A stretch of DNA of 63,039 nt from an uncultured Bacteroidales bacterium. GTDB taxonomy: Bacteria > Bacteroidota > Bacteroidia > Bacteroidales > Tenuifilaceae. Shown here piece after piece: positions 55,001 through 63,039 of the stretch (its first letter is position 1; every line of letters starts with the position of its first letter). A program made the position numbers and the translations under genes. The stretch spans positions 1 to 63,039 of the forward strand of contig CALBBQ010000031.1 of assembly GCA_937926785.1 (NCBI GenBank), read 5' to 3'. The notes under the pieces were generated by a model. It saw only the letters and a list, made by a program, of their open reading frames with translations, ran no database searches and was not told the origin of the DNA.

Positions 55001-58000
55001 TTAGGGCATACTTTGCCGGACGTGCTGAGAAGAGTGGCAACACCTGGCAGTGGATTCTGAATGCAACCATGGACGATTGCGAATTCACGCAGGTTCCGGG
55101 TTTCAAGATGAAGGTGCACAACATGGTGTTCGACTGGTCATCCCTACGAAACCCGGAGGGAATATCGTTCCCCGCAGGCTACTCCGGCAATAAAACAAAC
55201 CTCTGGGAAGGGTTTTACATCAAAGAGGCTGAGGTTATCCTACCCGACAAGCTGAAAACCTTTGATGACGCTAACCCGAAAATCACAGTAACCAACATCC
55301 TGATTGACCGAAATGGAATAACCGGTAAGCTGTACGGCCAAAACATCATAAGGAAGGAAACCGGAAACTTTGGGGGCTGGGCCGGAAGCTTAGATACACT
55401 TAACATTGCATTGGTGAACAGCTCGTTGGTTGATGGAAAGCTCAAGGGAAAAATAAAAGTTCCCCATTGCGATACCCTGTTCATTTACACCGGACTCATT
55501 TCCCGAAGCGTTAACTCCGAGACCAATACAATCGATAATAACTATAACATGGAGTTAACCGTTGATACCGAGAAAGGGTATCAAAAGGATTATGACTTGA
55601 AGCTTTTCCCTGCAAAATTTAAAATTGAACCCACGTCGTCAATCACCATTAAGTACTTCAAATCGGATGTAAAGGCCGAAGCTAAGCTGGATATGACATT
55701 GAGTATAGAAGGTAAAAATGACATTCTTTCGAAGTTAGACTTAAAGGGTGTCAAGGTTGAAGGGTTTAAGATACGCAACGAGGGTAACTGGATAGAGAAG
55801 GGAAACTGGGACTTTGCCAGTCCGCAACACTCTCTGGCCGGTTTCCCAATAAACATTGACAACGTATCAATGAAAACCCGCTTCAGCGATGGTTATTTTA
55901 GTCCCGGAATTTGCTTCGACCTTAACGTGGGATTGCAGTCGGGTACCAATGCCATAAGCGGAACTACCCGCTTAACTCTATGGAGCAAGTTGATTACCGA
56001 TCAAGGACCGCACCGTTTTGTTTACGATGGTGTCCAGCTCGATTCGGTTGGCGTAAACGCCGACATTGGCGCCGTTAAGCTAAGCGGTGGTTTAAGCATC
56101 TACCAATCTGATGCCACCTATGGCGATGGGTTCCGTGGAGTTGTGAATGCTTCCTTTGTCGATAAGATTTCTGTTGCAGCAACTGCCCAGTTCGGAAATG
56201 TAAACAACTTCCGCTATTGGTACGTAGATGCTAAAACCATCATGCCCTTAGGCGTGCCTATATTCACAAACTTTGGAGTGTATGGTTTTGGAGGTGGGGC
56301 ATGGTATAAGATGCGTCGTTCGGGTACAACCAACCTGGCCGAGCAGGCTGCTGCTCCAGATAGCACCAAGAATCCCTCAAAGACCAATTCGGGTTACACT
56401 TATGTTCCAGATAATAGTGCATCGTTAGGGCTGTCTGCCCAGGTGGTAATGGGAACGCACCCCTCGCCCGAAACTTTTAACGGCGACTTTGGTTTACAGG
56501 CACAGTTCCAGAATGGTGGCGGGTTGAGCAGCGTTTCTTTAACCGGAAATGGCTACATGCTGTGCGGAATTACAGAACGAAGCAAAGCAAAAATTCTGGC
56601 CGATGCCGATATCACCTATAGCGTTCCTGAACAAACGCTGCATGGCCTGTTCAATGCAACCATAAATTACCAACCCCTAACCGGGAGCGGACAAATGGTA
56701 ATGCATTTTGCCCCGGATTTGTGGTACATTAAGTTTGGTGAGCCTAACAATCGGATGCGCCTAACGTTTGCCGATTGGCTCAGAACCGATGCTTACCTGA
56801 TGGTTGGTCAGCAACTGCCCGCACCACCTCCTTTGCCGGCTGAGGTTCAACAGAACTTCCCCGGATACACACAGAGCCGAAATCCTATGATTGAGACCGG
56901 CAATGGAGTTGCACTGGGAGCAAGCACAGGCTTTAGCACTGGTCGTCAGCAGTACATGATATTTTACGGCGATGTAGCCGCACAAGCCGGCTACGATATG
57001 GCCATGCTTAAGTATAATGGAATTACTTGCGATGGTCGTAGTGGCGAGATGGGCATAAACGGATGGTATGCAAGTGGTCAGGTTTATGCTTACCTCAACG
57101 CATCCATAGGTATGCATGTTGATGTTTGGTTTACCAGCGGCAACTATGAGATTCTAAAGCTCAATACTGCTGCTATGCTCGAGGCAGGAATGCCAAACCC
57201 CACATGGATACGTGGTGCTTTAGGAGGCAACTACAGCATCCTGGGCGGTGCCGTTAAAGGATACTGCAACTATCGTTTCAGCATGGGAGAGCAGTGCCAG
57301 ATGGTTGGTGATAATCCGCTTTCCCGTATCGATTTAATATCAGACATAAGCCCCACCGATAGCCAAACCGATGTTGATGTTTCAACTGAGGCTCAGGTTG
57401 CACTCAACTTCAAAATCGATGAGCCTTTCCAGGTTAATGAGATGACAGGTAACGGGCAAACCAGGGTAAGAACCTTCAGGGTTAAGCTCGATAAATTGGC
57501 AGTAGTGAACGCAACTACAAACCAAACGGTTCAGGGTCGGATCAATATCGACTCCGAAGGTTTTTCGGCTTACTTCAAGCCCAACGAGATGCTTAACAGC
57601 CAAACCCGATATCGGGTTACTGCGGCGGTATATGGCGAAGAGCTGATTAACGGTGTGTGGAAACCTGCAACTAAAAACAACGGTCAGGTTATTAAACAGG
57701 AAGTTACAGCTACATTCCGTACGGGTGTAATGCCTGATCATATCAGAAATCAGGATGTAGCCTTCAGCTACCCGGTTACCGGTCAACGTTACTTCCTACA
57801 GGGAGAATGTCGATCTGGAAAGCTTCAACTTAAAACCGGCATGGCATACCTCTTTGAGCCCCGCCAGAACTATAATGTGGAGTTTATTGCCCGGTTCATG
57901 CCTGCCGATATGGGCACGAATTCTATAGATGTTCCACTATCGTATAACAGCGGAACAGCAACGTTAACGTTTGATATCCCTAATCTGGTAAATGGCAAGT

Positions 58001-59016
58001 CGTACTATCTCCAGTTAATTAGAAAGGAGATTCCTAACGATCCTCAACTTGAGCGTATGTTTCAGCTAGGGCAGCAGCTGGTTGGCGGAAACCAAAGGAC
58101 AACGCTAACTTTAGGTGAAAGAACCATTTACGACCGAGGTGGTTCAACAGTATCGGTAGCACGAAGAACAATTAACCAGAGTTCAAACCTGAATGCCGGA
58201 GAACGGTTACTATTTGCAATTTGGTTTAGCACCAGCCGTTTTAACACGCTTAGCCAAAAGCTTGCCAGCTTTAGCCATGTGTCAACCACCTCGGAGATAA
58301 ACGGTAACTTCGAAAAACATACCGCAACCTATCAGGGTCAGGAATATTTTGATTACTGCGATTTTTCACCTATAACGTGGATATCATCAGGAAATGCCAA
58401 CAGGTTTGGACCTTTGGTAAAAATAAATGCATGGGAACGCAATTCGCAATGGCATCAGCAGTTTGCTAATCCGCATGTTTACGATGAGATTTCATGGATG
58501 AAATCGCGTGGTTACTGGTCTGGCACAGTGAAGTACGACGAGTATTTTTCCAATCCGAACCTTAACTTTATTGATATCAGCTTTAACACTCAGGGGGTGG
58601 GGGTTGAACAGTTTGCTTCGCAGGTTCTGGGTGTTGCTACAGGAGGAAGTAGTCAGGCAAGTGGAACCGGTGCAGCAAGTTCGGTTTCAGGCGGTTTTGC
58701 CCCCGGTAATCAGCCGGCAAACCTGAATGTTTTGCAAGCATCATCGGGTACATCACCCTATATCAGGCTAACCTACAACCATGGTATTATTGTCCCTGCC
58801 GATTTCTTGACGTTAAGAAATAGAGCATTCAGCGTGCTTTCTAATCCGTTAATCACACTCAACGGAGCTAACCGAAGCAGGCTAAATACCATAGTAAATA
58901 GAAGTTACCAGATGATGTTAAGGGGAAGCTATCCAATGAACTTCTTCTACAACTACTCCGGCTGCAGAGCTGTGGATTCGGATGTGATTACCGTTAGCAA
59001 ACCATTTATTTACTAA
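52075..59016 (+). CDS. Giant secreted or surface protein, 2313 residues
   Basis: Not assigned to a described family. A signal peptide (about 1-22, LSCALLLVSQIKLLAQ) precedes an Ig/FN3-like N-part (about 25-290, PLFRWTPVTNYNPG and YVWMVQTFDANGRPLGANQG) similar in style to large Bacteroidota surface proteins, some of which are annotated TANFOR. Several more FN3/Ig-like segments follow to about 700. From about 700 to 1720 is a long beta-rich region with repeated short strands (SLSGEGSIDVPYL, GGLSIYQSDATYGDGF). A Big_5/SbsA-like Ig domain sits near 1765-1885, and a Gly/Ser/Ala-rich linker near 2185-2212. I see no type IX C-terminal sorting domain and no LPXTG motif. It is first of a three-gene operon with a barrel protein and an FN3 protein. 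A surface or fibre-forming role is inference. Confidence 0.75.
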   Translation: MKKIITALSCALLLVSQIKLLAQIDVKLIVRNPVPTEISEWVNDPTVFQVVLTNLGNDEYPNCTAGFTLTNGNGKVIATTKAGSSYLPRFTILKPPSVLILNGSQVLNANAVEYDKSIERTVLTTNSIPEGNYQLCVTIHDYLGRNITSGGEYCINILTQIPEPPAIISPADDEMLSSPIPLFRWTPVTNYNPGAVQPSYKLKVCPVFQGQNPRTAIDANPVLFEKKNIATTFYQSIPGDLQFDFYPQVSQYVWMVQTFDANGRPLGANQGRSELGTFRVGKPTEEYAIENVYPVAGDTVPWLHPQLIARISPFDSKVKKVTLKVYVREEGTSASYTYQKDIYYGTQQFEPPITPELAGLVVCNYSNGAIDPFMAALRQGKKHLWRVEATVTQTDGKTVTIQSRETAFTAGLRTPKNLKPKADTAIVRNKALELQFDVEQPGQLNFPNTNVFSIPSFNGFNAIANAQARIRFEISKKSTFDSLVYQHTITLPTSGNFSTGSDCADLFSAKKHQVSQQLDTGRYFWRVKYLNHLGEEYLQSNPVSFRVVPDSLPSCFEMNVDRPTNNGKWTSSDKPTFAVTIKPDLNKKYITGGRLRVWKMTSESQSIADAKKEKPVFDESFSGNENTKLYKLSTDMNGYSRWDIPFVNGDADSKEFKGDDNTYYTWNFRLNFNKDSIRTDGCKCKADSVISNQGVFQIKTSDKDENPCSGNCYAEAPTNTTPGTQTLAKDSVLKIGNFEMKLISVSGTPASLSGEGSIDVPYLRAPILVEFSNIKVNSDNQVFQGEVYAKIDPAAPYNKADGNDYEGKVLNMADAKLKAIHEWSSDLGRLVSAYTSSSNPVNLPIGLDKDIDGYKTTVAVIAMKFTPTQAVLNAASWVDLPSLGPDVGFGLGVKNLCFHKDGLAGMKRAELYLVRDFGYQSADSWSFLFKSPTPTDSGTYAKWDCKGIHHLEVKAEVEFPKSWLKMANPDDSLKNVRAYFAGRAEKSGNTWQWILNATMDDCEFTQVPGFKMKVHNMVFDWSSLRNPEGISFPAGYSGNKTNLWEGFYIKEAEVILPDKLKTFDDANPKITVTNILIDRNGITGKLYGQNIIRKETGNFGGWAGSLDTLNIALVNSSLVDGKLKGKIKVPHCDTLFIYTGLISRSVNSETNTIDNNYNMELTVDTEKGYQKDYDLKLFPAKFKIEPTSSITIKYFKSDVKAEAKLDMTLSIEGKNDILSKLDLKGVKVEGFKIRNEGNWIEKGNWDFASPQHSLAGFPINIDNVSMKTRFSDGYFSPGICFDLNVGLQSGTNAISGTTRLTLWSKLITDQGPHRFVYDGVQLDSVGVNADIGAVKLSGGLSIYQSDATYGDGFRGVVNASFVDKISVAATAQFGNVNNFRYWYVDAKTIMPLGVPIFTNFGVYGFGGGAWYKMRRSGTTNLAEQAAAPDSTKNPSKTNSGYTYVPDNSASLGLSAQVVMGTHPSPETFNGDFGLQAQFQNGGGLSSVSLTGNGYMLCGITERSKAKILADADITYSVPEQTLHGLFNATINYQPLTGSGQMVMHFAPDLWYIKFGEPNNRMRLTFADWLRTDAYLMVGQQLPAPPPLPAEVQQNFPGYTQSRNPMIETGNGVALGASTGFSTGRQQYMIFYGDVAAQAGYDMAMLKYNGITCDGRSGEMGINGWYASGQVYAYLNASIGMHVDVWFTSGNYEILKLNTAAMLEAGMPNPTWIRGALGGNYSILGGAVKGYCNYRFSMGEQCQMVGDNPLSRIDLISDISPTDSQTDVDVSTEAQVALNFKIDEPFQVNEMTGNGQTRVRTFRVKLDKLAVVNATTNQTVQGRINIDSEGFSAYFKPNEMLNSQTRYRVTAAVYGEELINGVWKPATKNNGQVIKQEVTATFRTGVMPDHIRNQDVAFSYPVTGQRYFLQGECRSGKLQLKTGMAYLFEPRQNYNVEFIARFMPADMGTNSIDVPLSYNSGTATLTFDIPNLVNGKSYYLQLIRKEIPNDPQLERMFQLGQQLVGGNQRTTLTLGERTIYDRGGSTVSVARRTINQSSNLNAGERLLFAIWFSTSRFNTLSQKLASFSHVSTTSEINGNFEKHTATYQGQEYFDYCDFSPITWISSGNANRFGPLVKINAWERNSQWHQQFANPHVYDEISWMKSRGYWSGTVKYDEYFSNPNLNFIDISFNTQGVGVEQFASQVLGVATGGSSQASGTGAASSVSGGFAPGNQPANLNVLQASSGTSPYIRLTYNHGIIVPADFLTLRNRAFSVLSNPLITLNGANRSRLNTIVNRSYQMMLRGSYPMNFFYNYSGCRAVDSDVITVSKPFIY

Positions 59017-59034
59017 CCAACAGCAGGTAAAGCC

Positions 59035-60672
59035 ATGAATAATTTATGTAAAGCAGCCTTGGTTGTGGTAGCTACATTAACGGTATTGCCTGTTAATGCT
59101 CAAGATGATAAGAAGCCAAAAGTGGATGTAAAGGTATCGGCTACGTTGGCCAGTAACTTTTACTCCTCAAATGGTATAGAACCCCGCCAGCCCGGAAACA
59201 TGCAGTATGGAATTGTAAGGGCAAATGTATCGTTGTGGGAGCAGGTAGAACTACCTTTTGAACTATACTTTACCACCGGGCAGACCCAATTCCAGCAACC
59301 CTTTAACCAGTTTGGAGTAAGCCCCAAAATTTCCAATTGGCTTACCCTGCATGCCGGTTACTTTTCGACTCGAATTTCCGATCTCACTTTTGGCGATTTG
59401 CGAATGCTTGGTGGTGGGTTTGAGCTAACCCCCGGCAATTTCAGGCTTAAGGCACTGTATGGGCGAAGCCGGCAGGCTGTTGAGCCCAACCGGGTTAGTT
59501 TTACGCCCGAAGTTTACAGACAAACTGCCTATGCGCTATCCTTGGGTTATGGAAATCTGGCTAAAACATACTTCAACATCAACCTGTTTCATGCCAAGGA
59601 CGACTCAACCTCAGTGAAAGCCGATTCGGTAAGGGTGAAACCAGCCGAAAATCTTGTAACATCATTGGATTTTGGGGTTAAAATAGGAGAGGTTGTTACC
59701 GTAAGGGCCGAAGGGGCTGTATCGGCATTCACCTCAAATGTGAATGCTGGTGAAATTGATGCCATTAAGGTCAAACTACCATCAATGCTTTTCACACCCA
59801 ATGCTTCTTCGCGGGCCGATGGTGCCGGTAATATAACCATCGATTTAACACCATCAAGATTTTGGTCGATGACGTTAGGGGCACGATGGATTGGTCCGGG
59901 GTTTCAGACCCTTGGTTACTCTTTACTACCAAACGATCTGATGGAGTTCTCCCTTTCGCCGCGGGTTAGGCTGATGAACAATAAGTTGACGCTTAGGTCA
60001 AAGGTGGGAGTGAGGTATAATAACCTGCGCAATAACCGCTTAGCTACAACCAGCCGGTTTACCGGAATGCTAAATGCAACCTATCAGGTTACAAATAGTT
60101 TTGGTATTGATGCCTTGTATAGTAAGAACCAGATAGAGTCTGGACACAAAGTTGACACACTAAGGCTTTCCAACGTTTTCGATTCATACTCGGTTACCCC
60201 ACGGATCAACTTTAATGCTCTCGGTGGAAACAATAACCTGATGCTAACCTATAGCTACCAAAATTCGGCCGATAAAAACGTGTACACCCAAAAAACTAAC
60301 AATGTCAGTTCGAACAGTGTTACCTTAATACACATGCTGAGTCTCCCATCGTCGCTTTCATTCACCTCAACCATTCTGCATAGCAATACCACTATGGATT
60401 TGTTTAGCTCAACCATTACGCATTTCAGCGAAACGGTGGGGAAACGTTTTTTAAAGGACAAGCTGAGCGCATCGGCCAGCATGGGGCTGAACCGGGTTAA
60501 GGTTAACGATAGTAGCACTCAATTCGTGTTCAGAATAAATGCCACCTATAACCTGAAAAAATATGGTAACCTAAGCTTCTTTGTAACTAATAATAGCTAC
60601 AGAGGTTATGGGGTGATTAACCAGAACTACAGAGAGATTTACGGTAATTTGCAGTATAATATCAACTTTTAG
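59035..60672 (+). CDS. Outer-membrane beta-barrel protein
   Basis: This 545-residue protein has a signal peptide (about 1-22, LTVLPVNAQ). Alternating amphipathic strands run throughout (YGIVRANVSLWEQVELPFEL, FELYFTTGQTQFQ, SMTLGARWIGPGF). The C-terminal residue is Phe (LQYNINF), the normal BAM recognition signal for barrels. It has no plug or TonB box. It begins 18 bases after the giant gene and five before the FN3 gene, so it may anchor or export one of those products. It is not a PorP/SprF-type protein that I recognise. Confidence 0.74.
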   Translation: MNNLCKAALVVVATLTVLPVNAQDDKKPKVDVKVSATLASNFYSSNGIEPRQPGNMQYGIVRANVSLWEQVELPFELYFTTGQTQFQQPFNQFGVSPKISNWLTLHAGYFSTRISDLTFGDLRMLGGGFELTPGNFRLKALYGRSRQAVEPNRVSFTPEVYRQTAYALSLGYGNLAKTYFNINLFHAKDDSTSVKADSVRVKPAENLVTSLDFGVKIGEVVTVRAEGAVSAFTSNVNAGEIDAIKVKLPSMLFTPNASSRADGAGNITIDLTPSRFWSMTLGARWIGPGFQTLGYSLLPNDLMEFSLSPRVRLMNNKLTLRSKVGVRYNNLRNNRLATTSRFTGMLNATYQVTNSFGIDALYSKNQIESGHKVDTLRLSNVFDSYSVTPRINFNALGGNNNLMLTYSYQNSADKNVYTQKTNNVSSNSVTLIHMLSLPSSLSFTSTILHSNTTMDLFSSTITHFSETVGKRFLKDKLSASASMGLNRVKVNDSSTQFVFRINATYNLKKYGNLSFFVTNNSYRGYGVINQNYREIYGNLQYNINF

Positions 60673-60677
60673 GAACA

Positions 60678-62801
60678 ATGAAAAAGATAAATAAACATCA
60701 TAAAATTTTTAACTGGGGTTGTTACATCTTGGTAGCCATGCTTTTTATTTCATACAATGCTAAACCTCAGAAAGCAGGTTCAAAATTTGTACCCTCAACA
60801 AACATCAAGCTAATAGCAAGGGCAAGCACCGATTCGGTAGTACTACGTTGGGCACCCGCTACTCCAGGTGGATGGCTTATTGCTAACTCAATTGGGTATC
60901 GCATTGAGAAACTCGAACTTGCAGAGGGTGTTGAGATTTCGAACTCGCTCTACAAACCTTTGCAGCAGCAACCGATTTTCCCAATGACGCTTAACGATTG
61001 GAAGACATATGCCGGACCGGATAACAAGTTTTCGGCAATTGCTGCACAAGCCTTGTATGGTGCTGCATTTAACCCCAATCCGTTGAACGCTCAAGGTGTT
61101 AGCTCGCTGCGCAATGCTGCCGATGAGCTTACCAACCGCTACTCTTTTGCTCTTTTTGCGGCTGATAACGATCCCATTACCGCCAATGCTCTTGGATTAA
61201 GATATGTTGATAAAGCGGTGAAACCTGATGCTAGGTACCTGTACAGGGTTTATGTGGCAAAACTGACACCCGAAATGGCTTTTGATACTTCATATGTTAT
61301 GGTGCAAACCTCACCTGTTCAACGTGTTGAACCGCCTATCGGTTTAGCTTACCGAAGCGGAGACCGTTCAATTGAGCTAAGCTGGGGTAACAATCCCAAC
61401 AGCAACTTTACAGGGTACTACCTCTGGCGGTCCGATGATGGTGGGAAAACCTTTCTTCCCAAAAATTCTATGCCAATGGTTTTTACTAATGGTTCAGAAA
61501 CAGAATCGACGGGAAAGGCTTTTTACATTGATACCGGAACAGTGAACTATAAAACATACATCTACAAGATAGCCGGAGTAACTCCATTTGGTGAGCTAAG
61601 CATGCCGGTTGAGGTTAGGGCCATGTCGCGCGATTTAACCCCTCCACCAGCTCCAATTGTACTTAAACCCAAGCAGATTGGACCCGGTAAAATTAAGCTG
61701 CAATGGCAAATGAACAATCCCACGGCAGACTTCAAGGGGTTCATGATTGCAAAAAGTTTATCGGCTAATGGAGGGTTTAATTTTATAACCACAAAACCAT
61801 TACCTAAGCATACCAAGGAGTTTTCCGATGATTTGGCTGATACCTTTGAGGCCTACTATATGGTAGCCTCGGTTGATACTGCTGGTAACCTAAACTACTC
61901 AGCACCAGTTCTTGCATCGCTGGTTGAAACGCCAGTTCCTGCATCACCCAAAAACTTAAACTCCAAAACAGATAATGAGGGTAGGGTTACGCTTAGCTGG
62001 CAAGCAGTAAAAAATCCAAATGTGATTGGTTACCGGATATTAAGGGCGAACGATCCTACACACGAGTTTATTCCGGTTACCGGTTATGTTATCGCCGACA
62101 CCCTTTATGTGGATAGCATCTCTTTAAACACGCTAACGCGCAACATTTACTACCGTGTGGTGGCTGTAAATAGCCGGTACCAGAATTCTGAGCCATCGGC
62201 AATTTTAAAGGTTCGTCGACCTGATAAGATCCCCCCGGCTGAAGCAGTTTTCAAAGATATATCTGTCACCGATAAATCGGTAACGCTGAAATGGCACTGT
62301 AGCCCAAGTAGTGATGTGGCTAAGCAGTACCTCCTGCGAAAGGTAGAAGGTCAAAGTGAATGGATGACACATGATAGTCTGAAACCAGGAATAGCTGAGT
62401 ATGTTGATATTAATGTAAAACCCAAAACCACTTACTACTATACCCTTGTTAGTGTTGATAGTTCAGGTAATAAGTCAAAACCGTCAAATCCGGTATATGC
62501 AAGGCCATACGATTCGGGTAAGCGCGAAGCTGTTAGGCAGTTTGTGGCAGTTTACAATCAAACTGACCGCACCACATCACTCAGGTGGGATTACTCGCAA
62601 CCCGTGTCGGACTCATACTGGTTTGTTATCTATAAATCAACAGATGGAATTAATTTTTCAGAGCTTAAGGCTCTGAAGTCCAACACAAGAACGTTTGTCG
62701 ACTCAGCACCTGGTAAAGGAAAAGTTACCTATGGAGTTGTAGTGATGACAACCGATGGAGGCCAGTCCGAAATGGCGAAAGCTACGGTAAATGTTCCCTG
62801 A
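60678..62801 (+). CDS. Exported fibronectin type III repeat protein
   Basis: This 707-residue protein has a signal or anchor segment (about 13-28, GCYILVAMLFIS). It consists of a degenerate repeat (about 35-210) followed by five FN3-like domains starting near 217, 323, 418, 520 and 621. They share the W-strand pattern, for example IELSWGNNPNSNFTGYYLWR, VTLSWQAVKNPNVIGYRILR and VTLKWHCSPSSDVAKQYLLR. There is no type IX C-terminal domain. It is last in the operon. FN3 chains usually make stiff surface stalks or binding arms; the partner is unknown. Confidence 0.78.
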   Translation: MKKINKHHKIFNWGCYILVAMLFISYNAKPQKAGSKFVPSTNIKLIARASTDSVVLRWAPATPGGWLIANSIGYRIEKLELAEGVEISNSLYKPLQQQPIFPMTLNDWKTYAGPDNKFSAIAAQALYGAAFNPNPLNAQGVSSLRNAADELTNRYSFALFAADNDPITANALGLRYVDKAVKPDARYLYRVYVAKLTPEMAFDTSYVMVQTSPVQRVEPPIGLAYRSGDRSIELSWGNNPNSNFTGYYLWRSDDGGKTFLPKNSMPMVFTNGSETESTGKAFYIDTGTVNYKTYIYKIAGVTPFGELSMPVEVRAMSRDLTPPPAPIVLKPKQIGPGKIKLQWQMNNPTADFKGFMIAKSLSANGGFNFITTKPLPKHTKEFSDDLADTFEAYYMVASVDTAGNLNYSAPVLASLVETPVPASPKNLNSKTDNEGRVTLSWQAVKNPNVIGYRILRANDPTHEFIPVTGYVIADTLYVDSISLNTLTRNIYYRVVAVNSRYQNSEPSAILKVRRPDKIPPAEAVFKDISVTDKSVTLKWHCSPSSDVAKQYLLRKVEGQSEWMTHDSLKPGIAEYVDINVKPKTTYYYTLVSVDSSGNKSKPSNPVYARPYDSGKREAVRQFVAVYNQTDRTTSLRWDYSQPVSDSYWFVIYKSTDGINFSELKALKSNTRTFVDSAPGKGKVTYGVVVMTTDGGQSEMAKATVNVP

Positions 62802-62816
62802 TGTTTTATTACGTTT

Positions 62817-62849
62817 TAAAAGCCCTGTTTAACCAAACAGGGCTTTTTC
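62817..62849 (+). terminator. Strong terminator of the surface-protein operon
   Basis: A perfect 10-base stem (AGCCCTGTTT with AAACAGGGCT, 62821-62844) with loop AACC is preceded by AAAA and followed by TTTTT. It closes the three-gene unit. Confidence 0.92.
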
Positions 62850-63039
62850 ATTAACTGTTTTCCGGATTTACTTTTTGTGGTTCGGTTTCGATAAGCAGCT
62901 GAAATGAACCGGACAAGAACCGAATCTCAAAAAAGTGCGAAGATTATACTGTACCGATTTTAACTTTTGCCCAGCTGCTAAACAAGATAAAAATTTTTTT
63001 TGAATTGCTTATCCGGTAACGTTTCCCGAGAAGTTTGTG
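62850..63039. other. Window end without a supportable gene
   Basis: About 190 bases to the window edge. Minus-strand frames are open for short runs only (the frame ending at 62851 is interrupted by a stop within about 35 codons) and have no recognisable content. Confidence 0.45.

Overview
The window looks like chromosomal DNA of an anaerobic, fermentative member of the Bacteroidota (Bacteroidales/Marinilabiliales type). Evidence: two sensors with beta-propeller and Y_Y_Y domains, a TonB receptor with a carboxypeptidase-regulatory N-domain, promoter boxes of the TAnnTTTG type, scarce Shine-Dalgarno sequences, DUF1987 and triple-tyrosine proteins, and a trimeric [FeFe] hydrogenase. The species cannot be named from the sequence alone. 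No tRNA, rRNA, insertion sequence, prophage or CRISPR array was seen.

Layout. 1-647: no supportable gene. 648-8034: two large propeller/Y_Y_Y sensors (one ending in a helix-turn-helix, one in a SpoIIE-type phosphatase) around mnmA. 8105-15122: divalent-metal RND pump, adaptor, a small His/Cys-rich secreted protein and a TonB receptor. 15174-17438: a TPR/PD40/SPOR envelope protein. 17571-32557: a hydrogen-metabolism island. 32613-36197: TPR protein, mtgA, M48 protease. 36254-39747: an operon of ADP-forming acyl-CoA synthetase, a 49-residue membrane protein, a 243-residue membrane protein and flavodoxin. 39928-43198: LiaF-like protein, hydE, an unknown protein and a SiaC-like DUF1987 protein. 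43406-43533: a probable small structured RNA. 44065-46387: yicC, gmk, nadD and a TPR mini-protein. 46384-51860: an AcrAB-TolC-type efflux operon. 52075-62801: a compact three-gene operon for a 2313-residue secreted protein, an outer-membrane barrel and a fibronectin-III protein, closed by a strong terminator.

The hydrogen island is the best understood unit. HydC-HydB-HydA form an NAD-linked, probably electron-bifurcating [FeFe] hydrogenase. It is flanked by two different sensory [FeFe] hydrogenases. The rightward one is fused to a histidine kinase and followed by a receiver protein and a receiver-kinase. The leftward one has a PAS domain and is followed by a SpoIIE-type phosphatase and preceded by a [2Fe-2S] ferredoxin. 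A Rex repressor gene lies inside the island. Three sites that share NTGTT-N8-AACAA lie before the leftward operon, before hydC and before the TM1266-like regulator/hydG unit. This suggests one circuit in which NADH/NAD+ (Rex) and H2 or redox state (the two sensory hydrogenases, with kinase and phosphatase outputs) jointly control hydrogenase synthesis and perhaps wider metabolism. HydE and HydG are present; hydF is not in the window.

The least explained unit is the three-gene surface operon at 52075-62801. Its subunits are clearly exported, but I recognise no described system.
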